Shown one piece after another: positions 28,215-36,409 of a DNA stretch of 64,000 nucleotides. This DNA is from Plantibacter sp. PA-3-X8 (GTDB lineage: Bacteria > Actinomycetota > Actinomycetes > Actinomycetales > Microbacteriaceae). The notes beneath the pieces are model-generated. The model was given only the letters and a program-made list of their open reading frames with translations, was not told where the DNA came from and ran no database searches. A program made the translations under genes and the position numbers. Position 1 is the first letter of the stretch. Each line of letters opens with the position of its first letter. Where the stretch lies: assembly GCF_003856975.1 (NCBI RefSeq), contig NZ_CP033107.1:1426001-1490000 (forward strand), in the 5' to 3' direction.

Positions 28215-29659
28215 AACCAGCGCCGGAGGGCCGGCTTGAGCGGCTCCCGCCCGTCGGCCAGCCAGACCACGTGACCATCCGGGCGCAGGAGCACCGCCGT
28301 GGCCGCGAGCTCCGGGGTCGTGGTGACGACTCGGTCGACGCGGTCCGCCCAGCCGGTGACGGTGTCGGTTCCGGACTGGTCGAGCAAGAGTCCGCGACCC
28401 TGATGGAGGAGGGCGAACAGGCGCCCGCCGTCGGTCAGGGCCATATCGCGCAGCCGTCGACCGAGCAGCGACCCGTCGTCCGAGCCGCTGTCCACCGCTG
28501 CGCCGGGACCTCCGACGTCGTATCGGATGCCGGTGGAAGCGATCCGCTCGCCCAGGAAGCGGGCCACGTCGTCGAACCGCATCAGCTCCGAGAACAGCCG
28601 ACGCACCGCCTGCGGGCCGGGGTCGGGGGACAGGAGGACGCTCTGCGCTCGGGTGAGCGTGAGGACGTCGTCGGCGACCGGGCGGCGCTCCATCGCGTAG
28701 GTGTCGAGGAGGTCGGCCGGTGCCCAGCCGGCGAGCTCGGCGGCCAGCTTCCATCCGAGGTTGAACGCGTCCTGGACCCCGAGGTTGAGGCCCTGCCCGC
28801 CGAGGGGCGGGTGCACGTGGGCGGCGTCGCCAGCGATCAGCACGCGGCCGACCCGGTAGCGCTCGGCGAGTCTCGTCGCATCGGTGAAGCGCGACAGCCA
28901 GCGCGGGGAATGTGCGCCGAAGTCGGTCCCGGCGAAGCGCTCGAGCCGGGCCCGGAACTCCTGGATCGTCGGAGTCGCCAGGCGTTCGTCGGCGGGGGCG
29001 TCGGCGGGCGCCACCGCGCGGAAGAAGCCGCCCGACACCGGTCCGATGCCGAAGCCACGGTGCGTCTTCCGGACCTCGTCGGCGATGGCGGCGACCTCGT
29101 CGGCCGGGAGGGTGACCTGGATCTCCGCGAGGATCCACTCGGTCTGCGCGGGCTCGCCTGGGAAGCCGATGCCGAGGCTCTTCCGGACGGTGCTCCGCCC
29201 GCCGTCGCATCCGACGAGCCACCGTGCCCCCAGGCGCTCACCGTCGTCCAGCTCGACGGTGACGCCGTCATCGTCCTGTTCGAGGCCGACGAGTCCGTTC
29301 CCGCGCCGCAACTCGGCACCGAGCTCGAGCGCGCGTTCGGTCAACAGCCGATCGGTGACCGGCTGCGGGAGACCGAGGATGTAGTCGTGCGCGGTGTCGA
29401 GCGGTACGGGTCGCGGCGGGACGATCCCGGCGAAGTGACCGGCGGCGCCCGGGTACCGCGTGCCCTCGGCGAGGAACCGGTCGAGGATGCCGCGCTGGTC
29501 GAGGATCTCGATGCTCCGCGGGTGGAGGCCCAACGACCGCACCGCAGGGCTCGGCTCGGCGTCCCGCTCGAGGACGAGGACGTCGACCCCGTGGAGCCGG
29601 AGTTCGGCTGCCAGCATCATGCCGGTCGGGCCGCCACCGCTGATGATGACGTCGTGCAT
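28196..29659 (-). CDS. rox: Rifampicin monooxygenase (Rox-type FAD monooxygenase)
   Basis: A 487-residue class A flavin monooxygenase. N-terminal FAD fold HDVIISGGGPTGMMLAAELR; DG motif GCDGGRSTVRKSLGIGFPGE; the central GTDFGAHSPRWLSRFTDATR and HPPLGGQGLNLGVQDAFNL; and C-terminal GRGLLLDQSGTD and LLRPDGHVVWLADG. Its whole length matches what I recall of Streptomyces Rox proteins, which linearise and inactivate rifamycins; related phenol hydroxylases are less similar. Supporting this, a rifamycin-associated-element-like palindrome lies in its promoter. The ATG at 29659 begins the FAD fold; longer starts would cross the palindrome. Confidence 0.85.
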   Translation of the reverse strand: MHDVIISGGGPTGMMLAAELRLHGVDVLVLERDAEPSPAVRSLGLHPRSIEILDQRGILDRFLAEGTRYPGAAGHFAGIVPPRPVPLDTAHDYILGLPQPVTDRLLTERALELGAELRRGNGLVGLEQDDDGVTVELDDGERLGARWLVGCDGGRSTVRKSLGIGFPGEPAQTEWILAEIQVTLPADEVAAIADEVRKTHRGFGIGPVSGGFFRAVAPADAPADERLATPTIQEFRARLERFAGTDFGAHSPRWLSRFTDATRLAERYRVGRVLIAGDAAHVHPPLGGQGLNLGVQDAFNLGWKLAAELAGWAPADLLDTYAMERRPVADDVLTLTRAQSVLLSPDPGPQAVRRLFSELMRFDDVARFLGERIASTGIRYDVGGPGAAVDSGSDDGSLLGRRLRDMALTDGGRLFALLHQGRGLLLDQSGTDTVTGWADRVDRVVTTTPELAATAVLLRPDGHVVWLADGREPLKPALRRWFGEPTR

Positions 29660-29700
29660 GAGGACCCCGTTCTCGCGGTCGGAGGCGACCGCGGCCACCC

Positions 29701-29736
29701 ATTCTGGAGGCCGGAGGGGGTCTTGCGGCAAGCCCC
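29701..29736 (-). promoter_or_regulatory. Rifamycin-associated-element (RAE)-like palindrome in the rox promoter
   Basis: GGGGTCTTGCGGCAAGCCCC (29717-29736) closely matches the 19-bp RAE palindrome I recall upstream of inducible rifamycin-inactivating genes (rox, rgt, rph, helR) in actinobacteria. On the minus strand it contains a -35-like TTGCCG, and a CAGAAT -10 (29706 to 29701) follows, so the element coincides with the promoter core. Expected effect: induction by rifamycin. Confidence 0.8.
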
Positions 29737-29769
29737 GGTGCCCGGCATACTCTGGAAATGCAGCGGCAG

Positions 29770-29842
29770 TGAGATGCGGCGGACCGTCGCTCAGCCTCGG
29801 GCCGGGCGACGAACCACCTCACCTCACCGCGTCGGCTCGCCG
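29770..29842. repeat. 73-bp palindromic repeat, family B copy 2
   Basis: Near-identical to 28142-28214 with four mismatches. It carries the C-terminal codons (ARRADAVR) and the stop (29819-29821) of the methyltransferase gene, in a different frame from copy 1 in rox. The palindromic part lies downstream of the gene and can form a stem-loop. Confidence 0.8.
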
Positions 29843-30424
29843 GGCCAGGACCGCGCCGTGGGGCCGCTGGTCGAGGCTCGTCCTGGTGTGCGTCTCGACG
29901 ACCTCGAAGCCCGCCCGGCGCACCCGCTCGGCCAGCTCCATGACCGGCCAACGATAGGCCGTCACCACGGCATGGTCGAACGCCTCGACCGCCGGACCCT
30001 CGAAGCAGCCGACCAGCAGTTCGCCGCCCGGTCGGAGCACGCGTCCGAACTCCGCGAGCGGTGTCTCGATCGTGTCGGGACGGTGGTGGATCAGCGAGTA
30101 CCAGGCGAGGACGCCGCCCACCGATCCGGTCTCGGCGTCGAGGGCGTCGAGGCTGCCGAGGTCGAACCGGGTCTCCGGGTGCTCGGCGCGGGCATGCGCG
30201 ATGAACTCGGGGACCAGATCGACGCCACGGATGTCGAGCCCGCGCGAGGCGAGGTACGCCGTCCAATGGCCCGGGCCGCAGCCGGCGTCCAGCGCGGGAC
30301 CGGCGATCCGGTCGGCCCAGGAGGTCACGAGCTGCCGGTCCGACGGGTGCACTGACGCCATCGTGCCCAGCAGCGTCGCGTACTCGGCGGACCGACGGGC
30401 ATAGGCGTCTCGGACGGTGCGCAT
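29819..30424 (-). CDS. Class I SAM-dependent methyltransferase
   Basis: A 201-residue Rossmann-like methyltransferase: motif I PALDAGCGPGHWTAYLA, motif II DIRGVDLVPEFIAHARAE, motif IV GVLAWYSLIHH, and FGRVLRPGGELLVG. The Methyltransf_25-like fold gives no substrate. TACGGT ends 6 nt before ATG 30424, suggesting a leaderless mRNA. Its last 8 codons lie within the family-B repeat. It reads toward rox but is separated by the repeat and the rox promoter, so it is probably independent. Confidence 0.85.
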   Translation of the reverse strand: MRTVRDAYARRSAEYATLLGTMASVHPSDRQLVTSWADRIAGPALDAGCGPGHWTAYLASRGLDIRGVDLVPEFIAHARAEHPETRFDLGSLDALDAETGSVGGVLAWYSLIHHRPDTIETPLAEFGRVLRPGGELLVGCFEGPAVEAFDHAVVTAYRWPVMELAERVRRAGFEVVETHTRTSLDQRPHGAVLARRADAVR

Positions 30425-30450
30425 GCTCTCACCGTATCGATAGGCCCCGA

Positions 30451-31686
30451 TCACGTTCGCGGTGAGTCGTCCCCGGTGGACGACTCACCCGGCGTGAGCC
30501 TGGCGAGCGTCGCCGCGACGAGGACGACGACGGCTGCCGCCGCACAGATGCCGACGACCGCGGTGGGTGCCCCGGTCGCCTGGATGAGGACGCCGGCGAT
30601 CGCACTGCCCGCTGCCGCCCCGATGTTGTGTCCCGTGTTCACCCAGGTCGTCGCGGCGTTCTGCTGGTACCGCCCACCGGCTGCGTGCGCGGCGACGTAG
30701 GAGACGATCATGATCGGCGAGAAGAACAGCCCGGTGACCGCGAGGACGACGCTGACGGCGAGGAAGCCGGTCACCGCGGCGATGAGCGATGCCGAGACGA
30801 GCAGTGCCCCCGCGAGTGCGACCAGCTGGCGGACGGCCGACCCCGGGACCGAGAGTGCCCCGTAGAGCAGCCCGCCGAGGGCGCTCCCGCCGGCGAAGAG
30901 TCCGAGGGCGATGCCCGCGGCGGCCGCACCACCGTGTTCCGCGAGCACGACCGGTACGGCGACACTGATCGTGCCCGAGACCGCCCCGGCGACCAGCACC
31001 GGCAGGAGTATGGCGATGAAGCGGGCGTCGAGTAGGAGTGACCGCCCACGGTCCTGCCGGGGGACGCTGCGATCCTGCGGCGCCATGCTGCCGACGGTCG
31101 AGGTGCTCACGAAGAGGAGTCCGCCGATGAGGACGAACCCGGCGGGCACGAGGAGCGCCGTCCCCGGGGCGATGACGGCGAGGGCCAACCCGGCCGCCGC
31201 GGGTCCCGCGAGGTAGAGGAGTTCCTCGACGACCGCATCCAGGCTGAGTGCCTTGCGCAGGAGTTCACCGTCTGGCGTGAGTCGACCCCAGGCGACTCGC
31301 ATCGTCGGCCCGAGTGGGGGAGCGAACGCGCCCGCCAGTCCCGCGAGCGTGATCAACAGCGCCCCGGGAGCGGCGGTGAGCGACGCGACGGCCAGGCCCG
31401 CGATGGCGCCACCGAAGACGAGGACCAGGATGGCCAGGACGCGACGCGCGCCGTGGCGGTCGATGAACCAGGCCCGAAGCGGTGCGAGGAGGCTCGCCGT
31501 TGCGCCGTAGACGGCCACCGCGACACCCGCGAGGGCGATCGAACCCGTCGCCTCGGAGACCGCGTAGAGCAGGGGGAGCAGTACCAGCGCGTAGGCGGAT
31601 CTGCCGACGAGAGCGGACCCGAAGGTCAGCGGGACATGGGGAAGTGCGAGCACGTCGAGATAACGCGCTGTCCGGGTGGACGACAT
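30451..31686 (-). CDS. MFS transporter
   Basis: A 411-residue protein with 12 predicted TM segments, two 6-TM halves and a cytoplasmic loop near residues 200-220 (APQDRSVPRQDRGRS). The motif A region reads DRHGARRVLAILVLVFGG in the TM2-3 loop. MFS proteins of this length usually export small organic molecules. It is followed by the methyltransferase gene 27 bp downstream on the same strand. Substrate unknown; proximity to rox might suggest drug efflux but there is no direct evidence. Confidence 0.85.
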   Translation of the reverse strand: MSSTRTARYLDVLALPHVPLTFGSALVGRSAYALVLLPLLYAVSEATGSIALAGVAVAVYGATASLLAPLRAWFIDRHGARRVLAILVLVFGGAIAGLAVASLTAAPGALLITLAGLAGAFAPPLGPTMRVAWGRLTPDGELLRKALSLDAVVEELLYLAGPAAAGLALAVIAPGTALLVPAGFVLIGGLLFVSTSTVGSMAPQDRSVPRQDRGRSLLLDARFIAILLPVLVAGAVSGTISVAVPVVLAEHGGAAAAGIALGLFAGGSALGGLLYGALSVPGSAVRQLVALAGALLVSASLIAAVTGFLAVSVVLAVTGLFFSPIMIVSYVAAHAAGGRYQQNAATTWVNTGHNIGAAAGSAIAGVLIQATGAPTAVVGICAAAAVVVLVAATLARLTPGESSTGDDSPRT

Positions 31687-31841
31687 GAGAAGGACTCCAG
31701 TGAAACGGGCGCGCTCGACGGCGCGCGGGGTGATCAGGATCGGGACGACGAGCGTCGGGGACGACGCGCGGGCCGATCAATCACGAACTGGAGACATGTG
31801 GGGCAGCCTATCGGCAACGACGAGCGCCGTGCTGCCGTCCG

Positions 31842-33239
31842 CTACAGCGTCGTCAGGAACGCCCGGATGTCGTCCGCGAGGAGCTCGGGCTCCTCGTGCG
31901 GGGCGAAGTGGCCGCCTCGGGGCATGGTCGTGAACCGTCGCACGGCGTAGCTCCGCTCGGCCCAGCTGCGCGGCGGGCTCGCCAGGTCGTGCGGGAAGAG
32001 CGCGACCGCGGTCGGCACCTCGACCCGGTCGACACGCGTCGTGATCCCGGTCGCGGACTCGTAGTACGGGCGGAGTGAGGTGCCGATCGCGTTCGTGAAC
32101 CAGTAGACGGAGGCGAGTGTCGCGAGGTAGTCGTCGCTGAACCGGGATGAGACGTCGCCGCCGCAGTCGCTCCAGGCCCGATGCTTCTCGAGGATCCACG
32201 AGAGTAGGCCGACTGGGGAGTCGGACAGCGCTGGAGCGAGCGTGAGCGGACGCGTGTGGTGCTGATGCTCATACGCACCCTCCTCGGCGTCCCAGGCCTC
32301 GACCCGGGCGAGATGCGCCTGCTCCTCCTCGGTGAGCGTCTCGGCGTCGACCTCGAGCGGCGCGGCGACCGCGAGGAGGTGGATGCCGGCGACCGCCTCT
32401 GGATGCGCCTGCGCGAGCCGAGAGGTGATCCCGGCCCCGAGGTCGCCTCCATGGGCGGCGTACCGGGCGAAGCCGAGGTGATCGTGCATCAGCGTGTGCC
32501 ACAGCTCGTGCGTCTGATCGCCGAAGGTCGGGCGTTGCGGCGAGAACGGCAGGCCGGGCAGCGCTGGGACGATGACGGTGACGGCGCTCGCCGGGTCTCC
32601 GCCGAAGTGGGACGGCGTCGCGAGGCGCCTGGCCAGCTCGACGAGTTCGAGCGCGGTGCTCGGCCAGCCGTTCGTGAGGACGATCGGGATCCCGCCTGGA
32701 GCCTCGGCGTCGAACCGGAGGTAGGCGATGGTGGCTCCATCGATCTCCGCCCGGTGCCACGGCAGGGCGTTGATGTCCCGCTGCTGTGCCGCCCAGTCGA
32801 AGTCGTCCGCCCAGTAGGTGACGAGTCGCCGCAGCTCGTCCTGGTCGGTGCCGGCTTCCCAACCGGCGGTCGGCCACCGGTCAGGCCAGCGGGTGTCGTG
32901 GAGTCTGCGGCGGAGGTCGGCGAGGTCGTCGTCGCTGACCTCCATGACGGTCCGGCCCGCTGGCGACCGGGTCACCTGGTAGCGGCGTTCGATGCCCGCG
33001 GTCGCGCGGCCCCACTCGCTGGACGCGACGCGGGCCTGGTGTGCTGCGAACGACTCGTCGTCCTCGAAGACCTCGGCGACGTCCCAGACGAGCGGGTCGT
33101 CCGTCGGCGTCACCTCGAATGACACGCACCCCGGTTCGGCGCGGGTGAGTGCGACATGCTCCGGCAGATGGGTCTCGACGATCGCCACGTCGGTCGGTGT
33201 TGCGCAGATCAACTGGCCGGTCAGGTGCACGGTGGTCAT
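31842..33239 (-). CDS. Fusion: antibiotic biosynthesis monooxygenase (ABM) domain + epoxide hydrolase
   Basis: A 465-residue two-domain protein. Residues 1-95 form an ABM/YgiN-like ferredoxin fold (TVHLTGQLICATPTDVAIVE, GCVSFEVTPTDDPLVWDVAE, FEDDESFAAHQA). From about 105 there is an EHN-type lid (LADLRRRLHDTRWPDRWPTA) and an alpha/beta hydrolase: nucleophile Asp in AAHGGDLGAGITS, Tyr lid residue, and His in MPRGGHFAPHEEP. ABM enzymes oxidise aromatic substrates and EHs open epoxides, so the fusion could channel an epoxide product. TACGGT ends 6 nt before the ATG. No ABM catalytic residue is visible with certainty. Confidence 0.85.
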   Translation of the reverse strand: MTTVHLTGQLICATPTDVAIVETHLPEHVALTRAEPGCVSFEVTPTDDPLVWDVAEVFEDDESFAAHQARVASSEWGRATAGIERRYQVTRSPAGRTVMEVSDDDLADLRRRLHDTRWPDRWPTAGWEAGTDQDELRRLVTYWADDFDWAAQQRDINALPWHRAEIDGATIAYLRFDAEAPGGIPIVLTNGWPSTALELVELARRLATPSHFGGDPASAVTVIVPALPGLPFSPQRPTFGDQTHELWHTLMHDHLGFARYAAHGGDLGAGITSRLAQAHPEAVAGIHLLAVAAPLEVDAETLTEEEQAHLARVEAWDAEEGAYEHQHHTRPLTLAPALSDSPVGLLSWILEKHRAWSDCGGDVSSRFSDDYLATLASVYWFTNAIGTSLRPYYESATGITTRVDRVEVPTAVALFPHDLASPPRSWAERSYAVRRFTTMPRGGHFAPHEEPELLADDIRAFLTTL

Positions 33240-33243
33240 GGTC

Positions 33244-34440
33244 TCACCGTAGCGAGGGTCGGCCCTCCGGCTGCTTCGTCCCGAGCTCCGCACCGCGTTT
33301 CCAGAGCCACTCGACGGGGCCGAGCGCGAATCGCCGGAGCCAGAGGTGGGCGAAGCCGGTCACGAGCGCGGCGATGACGACGACCGCGGCGACGGTGACC
33401 GCGACACGCCAGGGAGCGGTGAGTTCGGCGAGGCCGAGACCCCAGCCGTAGAAGATCGCGCCACCGAGGAGGTTTTGGAGCAGGTAGGCGCTCAAGGCGA
33501 CCTTCCCGAGTTCGCGGAGGCGTGAGGCGATCCAGCCGTCGGTGCCGAAGCGACGACAGAGCTCGACGGTGGCGCCGAGGATCCCGAGCGCCACGAGGGG
33601 TGCGGCCAGGTAGCGTTCGGCGAGGAGCCCCGCGGTGCCTCCGGCGATGCCCAGCAGCAGGTCGACCGGCAGTGCGCACGCCCCGATGATCATCAGGCGG
33701 CGTCGGAGTCGACCACCGGTCTCACCGAAGACCCCGGCATGGAAGAGGTGTGCGCCGGCGAGGAACATCGCGAGCGTGAGGAATCCGATCAGCGCGGGCT
33801 CCGCGCGGAAGACCCCCATGTTGTCGAGCCGGAAGACCGCCAGGCCGAGGAACGAATCCGTGGCGTAGGGGCTCGGTCCGGCGGGGAGCGGGAGGTCGCC
33901 CGACACCGCCGGCGTCGTGGCGATGAACGCGACGATCGCGCTGATGAGGAGGACGTGCAGTGCGCCGAAGACGGCGATCATGGCGCGCTGGGCGCGGGGC
34001 CTCGTGAGCAGGAGCCAGGCGACGATGGCGCCGGTGACCGCATAGCCCATGAGGACGTCGAACTCCGCGATGAGGACGTAGTTCACGGCACCGTCGATGA
34101 GGAGCAGGGTGGCGCGCCACAGGTACCGGCCCGGCCAGCGCTGCTCGCGTCGGCGTGCAGTGGCGTGCTGGATCGCGAGTCCCGCGCCGAACATCAGGGT
34201 CAGGAGGGCGAGGAACTTACCCTGCGTGAGCGCCATGAGGGCGAGCTGGATCGTGCCCGCCGCGGGGCCGGTCTCCGGCGTCACCGGGGCCGAGAGCATC
34301 CCGAGCAGACCCCAGGGGTGCGAGAACACCCAGATGTTCGTGCCGAGCGTGCCGAGGATCGCGAGTCCGCGGACCACGTCGAGTGCGGCGATGCGTCGGG
34401 AGGTCGGCAATGATGGCGGCAATACGCTCGTATTGGTCAT
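33244..34440 (-). CDS. DUF418 family membrane protein
   Basis: A 398-residue protein with about ten TM segments. It begins with the family's ALDVVRGLAILGTLGTNIWV motif, then FSHPWGLLG, and ends in the DUF418 C-terminal GKVALSAYLLQNLLGGAIFY. Acyltransferase-like and transport roles have been suggested for DUF418 but none is proven. TACGGT ends 6 nt before the ATG (leaderless). It is divergent from a TetR gene and ends just 4 bp before the ABM-EH fusion gene, so the two may share a transcript. Confidence 0.83.
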   Translation of the reverse strand: MTNTSVLPPSLPTSRRIAALDVVRGLAILGTLGTNIWVFSHPWGLLGMLSAPVTPETGPAAGTIQLALMALTQGKFLALLTLMFGAGLAIQHATARRREQRWPGRYLWRATLLLIDGAVNYVLIAEFDVLMGYAVTGAIVAWLLLTRPRAQRAMIAVFGALHVLLISAIVAFIATTPAVSGDLPLPAGPSPYATDSFLGLAVFRLDNMGVFRAEPALIGFLTLAMFLAGAHLFHAGVFGETGGRLRRRLMIIGACALPVDLLLGIAGGTAGLLAERYLAAPLVALGILGATVELCRRFGTDGWIASRLRELGKVALSAYLLQNLLGGAIFYGWGLGLAELTAPWRVAVTVAAVVVIAALVTGFAHLWLRRFALGPVEWLWKRGAELGTKQPEGRPSLR

Positions 34441-34468
34441 GTGAAGACCGTACCCTGTCGAGTGGGCG

Positions 34469-35065
34469 ATGGCGAAAGCGGAGGCGATGACCGAGCAGGA
34501 CACGAACAGGGATCGGATCCTCGATGCACTGCTGCGGATCATGGCGTCGCGCGGTGCCGATGCGCTGACCATCCGCACGGTCGCGAGCGAGGCCGGTGTC
34601 TCCGTCGGCGCGGTCCAGCATCACTTCCCGACGAAGGACCGACTGGTCGTCGCGGCGATGACCGAGGTCAACGAGCGGTTCCGTCGGCGTGTGGCAGCAC
34701 GGCTCGAGGCGGTGAACTCCGAAGAGGAACGACTTCGGATCTTCTGTCGTGAGATCGCCTGTGTCGAGGGTGACGACCTGACCGACGGGATCGTCTGGGT
34801 CGCCTTCGCCGCTCGGGCGAGCACCGAGACCGAGGTGCGCGCGATCCACGCCGCTGACTGGGCCCGCACCGAGGAGGTCCTCCTGCGGCTGCTCGTCGCA
34901 GCGTTCCCGGAAGACGGCCTGGCCGCGGACGATGCGGCACTCCTGCTCGCGGTGCTCGACGGCATCGCGGTCGCGCGAGCAGCGGAGCAGTCGGACCGGA
35001 TGACCCCGGAGCGCGCCGAACGCCTGATCGACGCGACGCTGCTGGGCCTGCGCCGCGCGGACTGA
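34469..35065 (+). CDS. TetR family transcriptional regulator
   Basis: A 198-residue regulator with the HTH at about 14-60 (RILDALLRIMASRGADALTI, then RTVASEAGVSVGAVQHHFPT). The C-terminal part has a TetR_C_6-like pattern (IFCREIACVEGDDLTDGIVW). It is divergent from the DUF418/fusion pair, the likely target. A TACCCT box (34451-34456) and a short leader precede ATG 34469; ATG 34487 is a possible alternative with GGAGG too close to it. No palindrome is clear in the 28-bp gap. Confidence 0.85.
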   Translation: MAKAEAMTEQDTNRDRILDALLRIMASRGADALTIRTVASEAGVSVGAVQHHFPTKDRLVVAAMTEVNERFRRRVAARLEAVNSEEERLRIFCREIACVEGDDLTDGIVWVAFAARASTETEVRAIHAADWARTEEVLLRLLVAAFPEDGLAADDAALLLAVLDGIAVARAAEQSDRMTPERAERLIDATLLGLRRAD

Positions 35066-35081
35066 GCCACGCCGGTCCGGC

Positions 35082-36293
35082 TCAGTCGGCGTCCAGGTCG
35101 AGCTCGACGAGATAGCCGACCAGCCGGGGCTCGACCTCGCCCGGTGGTGGCGGGTCCGTCGTCTGCGCCGCTCGAGCGGCAGCCTCTGATGCCTGCGCCG
35201 CTGCGCGTGCCGCGGCCGCCGCTGCCTCTGCCCCTGCCTGGGCGTCGGGGTGATCGATCCCGCGCGTGAGTGGGATCCGCGGTGTCTCCTCGACGACGGG
35301 CGGTCCGGGGACGGTCTCGTGTTGGGTGACGTACGCGGAGGGTCGCATCGCCGCGATCATCGGGCTGTCCGGCGAGCCGAAGAAGCGAGCCGGGGTGGAA
35401 GAGACTCCGGGCGGCAGCGGTGGTCGCTTGGTGTGGATGAGGCGCGAGGGGATCGACACCCTCGACAGCTTCGCCAGCCTGCCCGTCAGGCGCTCCGGCG
35501 CGGGACTCTCCTCGTGGTGCATCTCGACACCGTCGATCTGCGCCGTGAGGTCCGCACCGATCGCCTCAATCAGCCAGGTCCGCTGTCCGTCGTCGACGGG
35601 CCAGACGGAGAGGGTCACCCGTTGGCCGGTTTCCAGCGGCCCGCCGCAACAGCCCCACTCCCAGGGGCTGAGCCAGAGCGTCCGCCGGGTCCTCCGTGCC
35701 GAATCCGTGGTGGCGGATCGGAGGCGCGAGACCAGCTCGATTGTGGGTGCGGTCAGGACGCGGAGGGCGATCGCGTCGCCGGGCATCGGTACATGGCCGA
35801 GCTCGCTGAGTCCCCAGCTGCGGTACATCGCTGCCGCGTCGCTCGCGCGCTCGTAGACGCCGATGAAGGTCTGTGTCTCCGTCCGGTCCTGCAGCAGCGC
35901 GGCCAGGCAGCCGCGGGCGACCCCACGTCCGCGCTGATCCTCCGCGACGGCGAGTTCGTGGACCACGACGGCGTCCTCCGGCCGCGCGAGCGCAGCCGAT
36001 GCCGTACTGCTGGAGTCGGCCAGTTGCGCCAGGATGCCGAGCCAGGCCGGGTCGGCATCGAGGCCGTGGGCGAGCGCGAAGCCCACGACCCGGCCGTCGA
36101 CCGTGGCGATGACGAGGCGTCCGCCGCGGTGCCCGAGATGCTCCGGGCCCCACTGCCGGATGGTCGCGAGGTCGATCGCGTCCTCGTTGTACGGCTCGGC
36201 GGTGAACGCCGCGACGAACAGCTGCGTGACCTCACCCCACACGCCGTCGGGTGCGGATCCGGTGAACGAGGTGTAGCCGACCGGGCTCATCAT
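35082..36293 (-). CDS. GNAT acetyltransferase fused to a DUF6578-like domain
   Basis: A 403-residue protein. N-terminal GNAT domain (about 1-170): VVVHELAVAEDQRGRGVARG is the acetyl-CoA-binding motif A. A second domain (about 200-290) starts TLWLSPWEWGCCGGPLETGQ, with the tandem Cys of DUF6578-like proteins. The C-terminal tail contains an Ala-rich stretch (AQAGAEAAAAAARAAAQASE) that may be helical, then Pro-rich segments. TATGCT ends 6 nt before ATG 36293 (leaderless). The acceptor substrate is unknown. Confidence 0.75.
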   Translation of the reverse strand: MMSPVGYTSFTGSAPDGVWGEVTQLFVAAFTAEPYNEDAIDLATIRQWGPEHLGHRGGRLVIATVDGRVVGFALAHGLDADPAWLGILAQLADSSSTASAALARPEDAVVVHELAVAEDQRGRGVARGCLAALLQDRTETQTFIGVYERASDAAAMYRSWGLSELGHVPMPGDAIALRVLTAPTIELVSRLRSATTDSARRTRRTLWLSPWEWGCCGGPLETGQRVTLSVWPVDDGQRTWLIEAIGADLTAQIDGVEMHHEESPAPERLTGRLAKLSRVSIPSRLIHTKRPPLPPGVSSTPARFFGSPDSPMIAAMRPSAYVTQHETVPGPPVVEETPRIPLTRGIDHPDAQAGAEAAAAAARAAAQASEAAARAAQTTDPPPPGEVEPRLVGYLVELDLDAD

Positions 36294-36335
36294 CCAGCCA
36301 GCATAGGGAAGTGGCAGAGCATCGAGCCCGCGAAG

Positions 36336-36388
36336 TGAGGCAGATCGTCGCATGAGCGGCGAGCGTGCGACCGTTCGACTCAACTCAG
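36336..36388. repeat. Degenerate family-B-like palindrome
   Basis: TGAGGCAGATCGTCGC on the left and a loose complement ending GACTCAACTCA on the right match the arms of the 73-bp repeats at 28142 and 29770 but with many changes. It lies in the gap between the GNAT-fusion start and the HIT gene stop. It may be a decayed member. Confidence 0.4.
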
Positions 36389-36409
36389 TGCATCAGTTCG
36401 TTGAGTCGA
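36375..36409 (-). terminator. Stem-loop at the 3' end of the HIT gene
   Basis: A perfect 10-bp stem (TCGACTCAAC with GTTGAGTCGA) and a 15-nt loop span the HIT gene stop codon at 36393-36395. It can terminate the leftward HIT transcript before the leaderless GNAT-fusion gene. Confidence 0.55.

Noticed and set aside
28271..30355. A 694-residue rightward frame across rox and the methyltransferase
   Set aside because: It is the antisense shadow of two genes with strong motifs and leaderless or RAE promoters.
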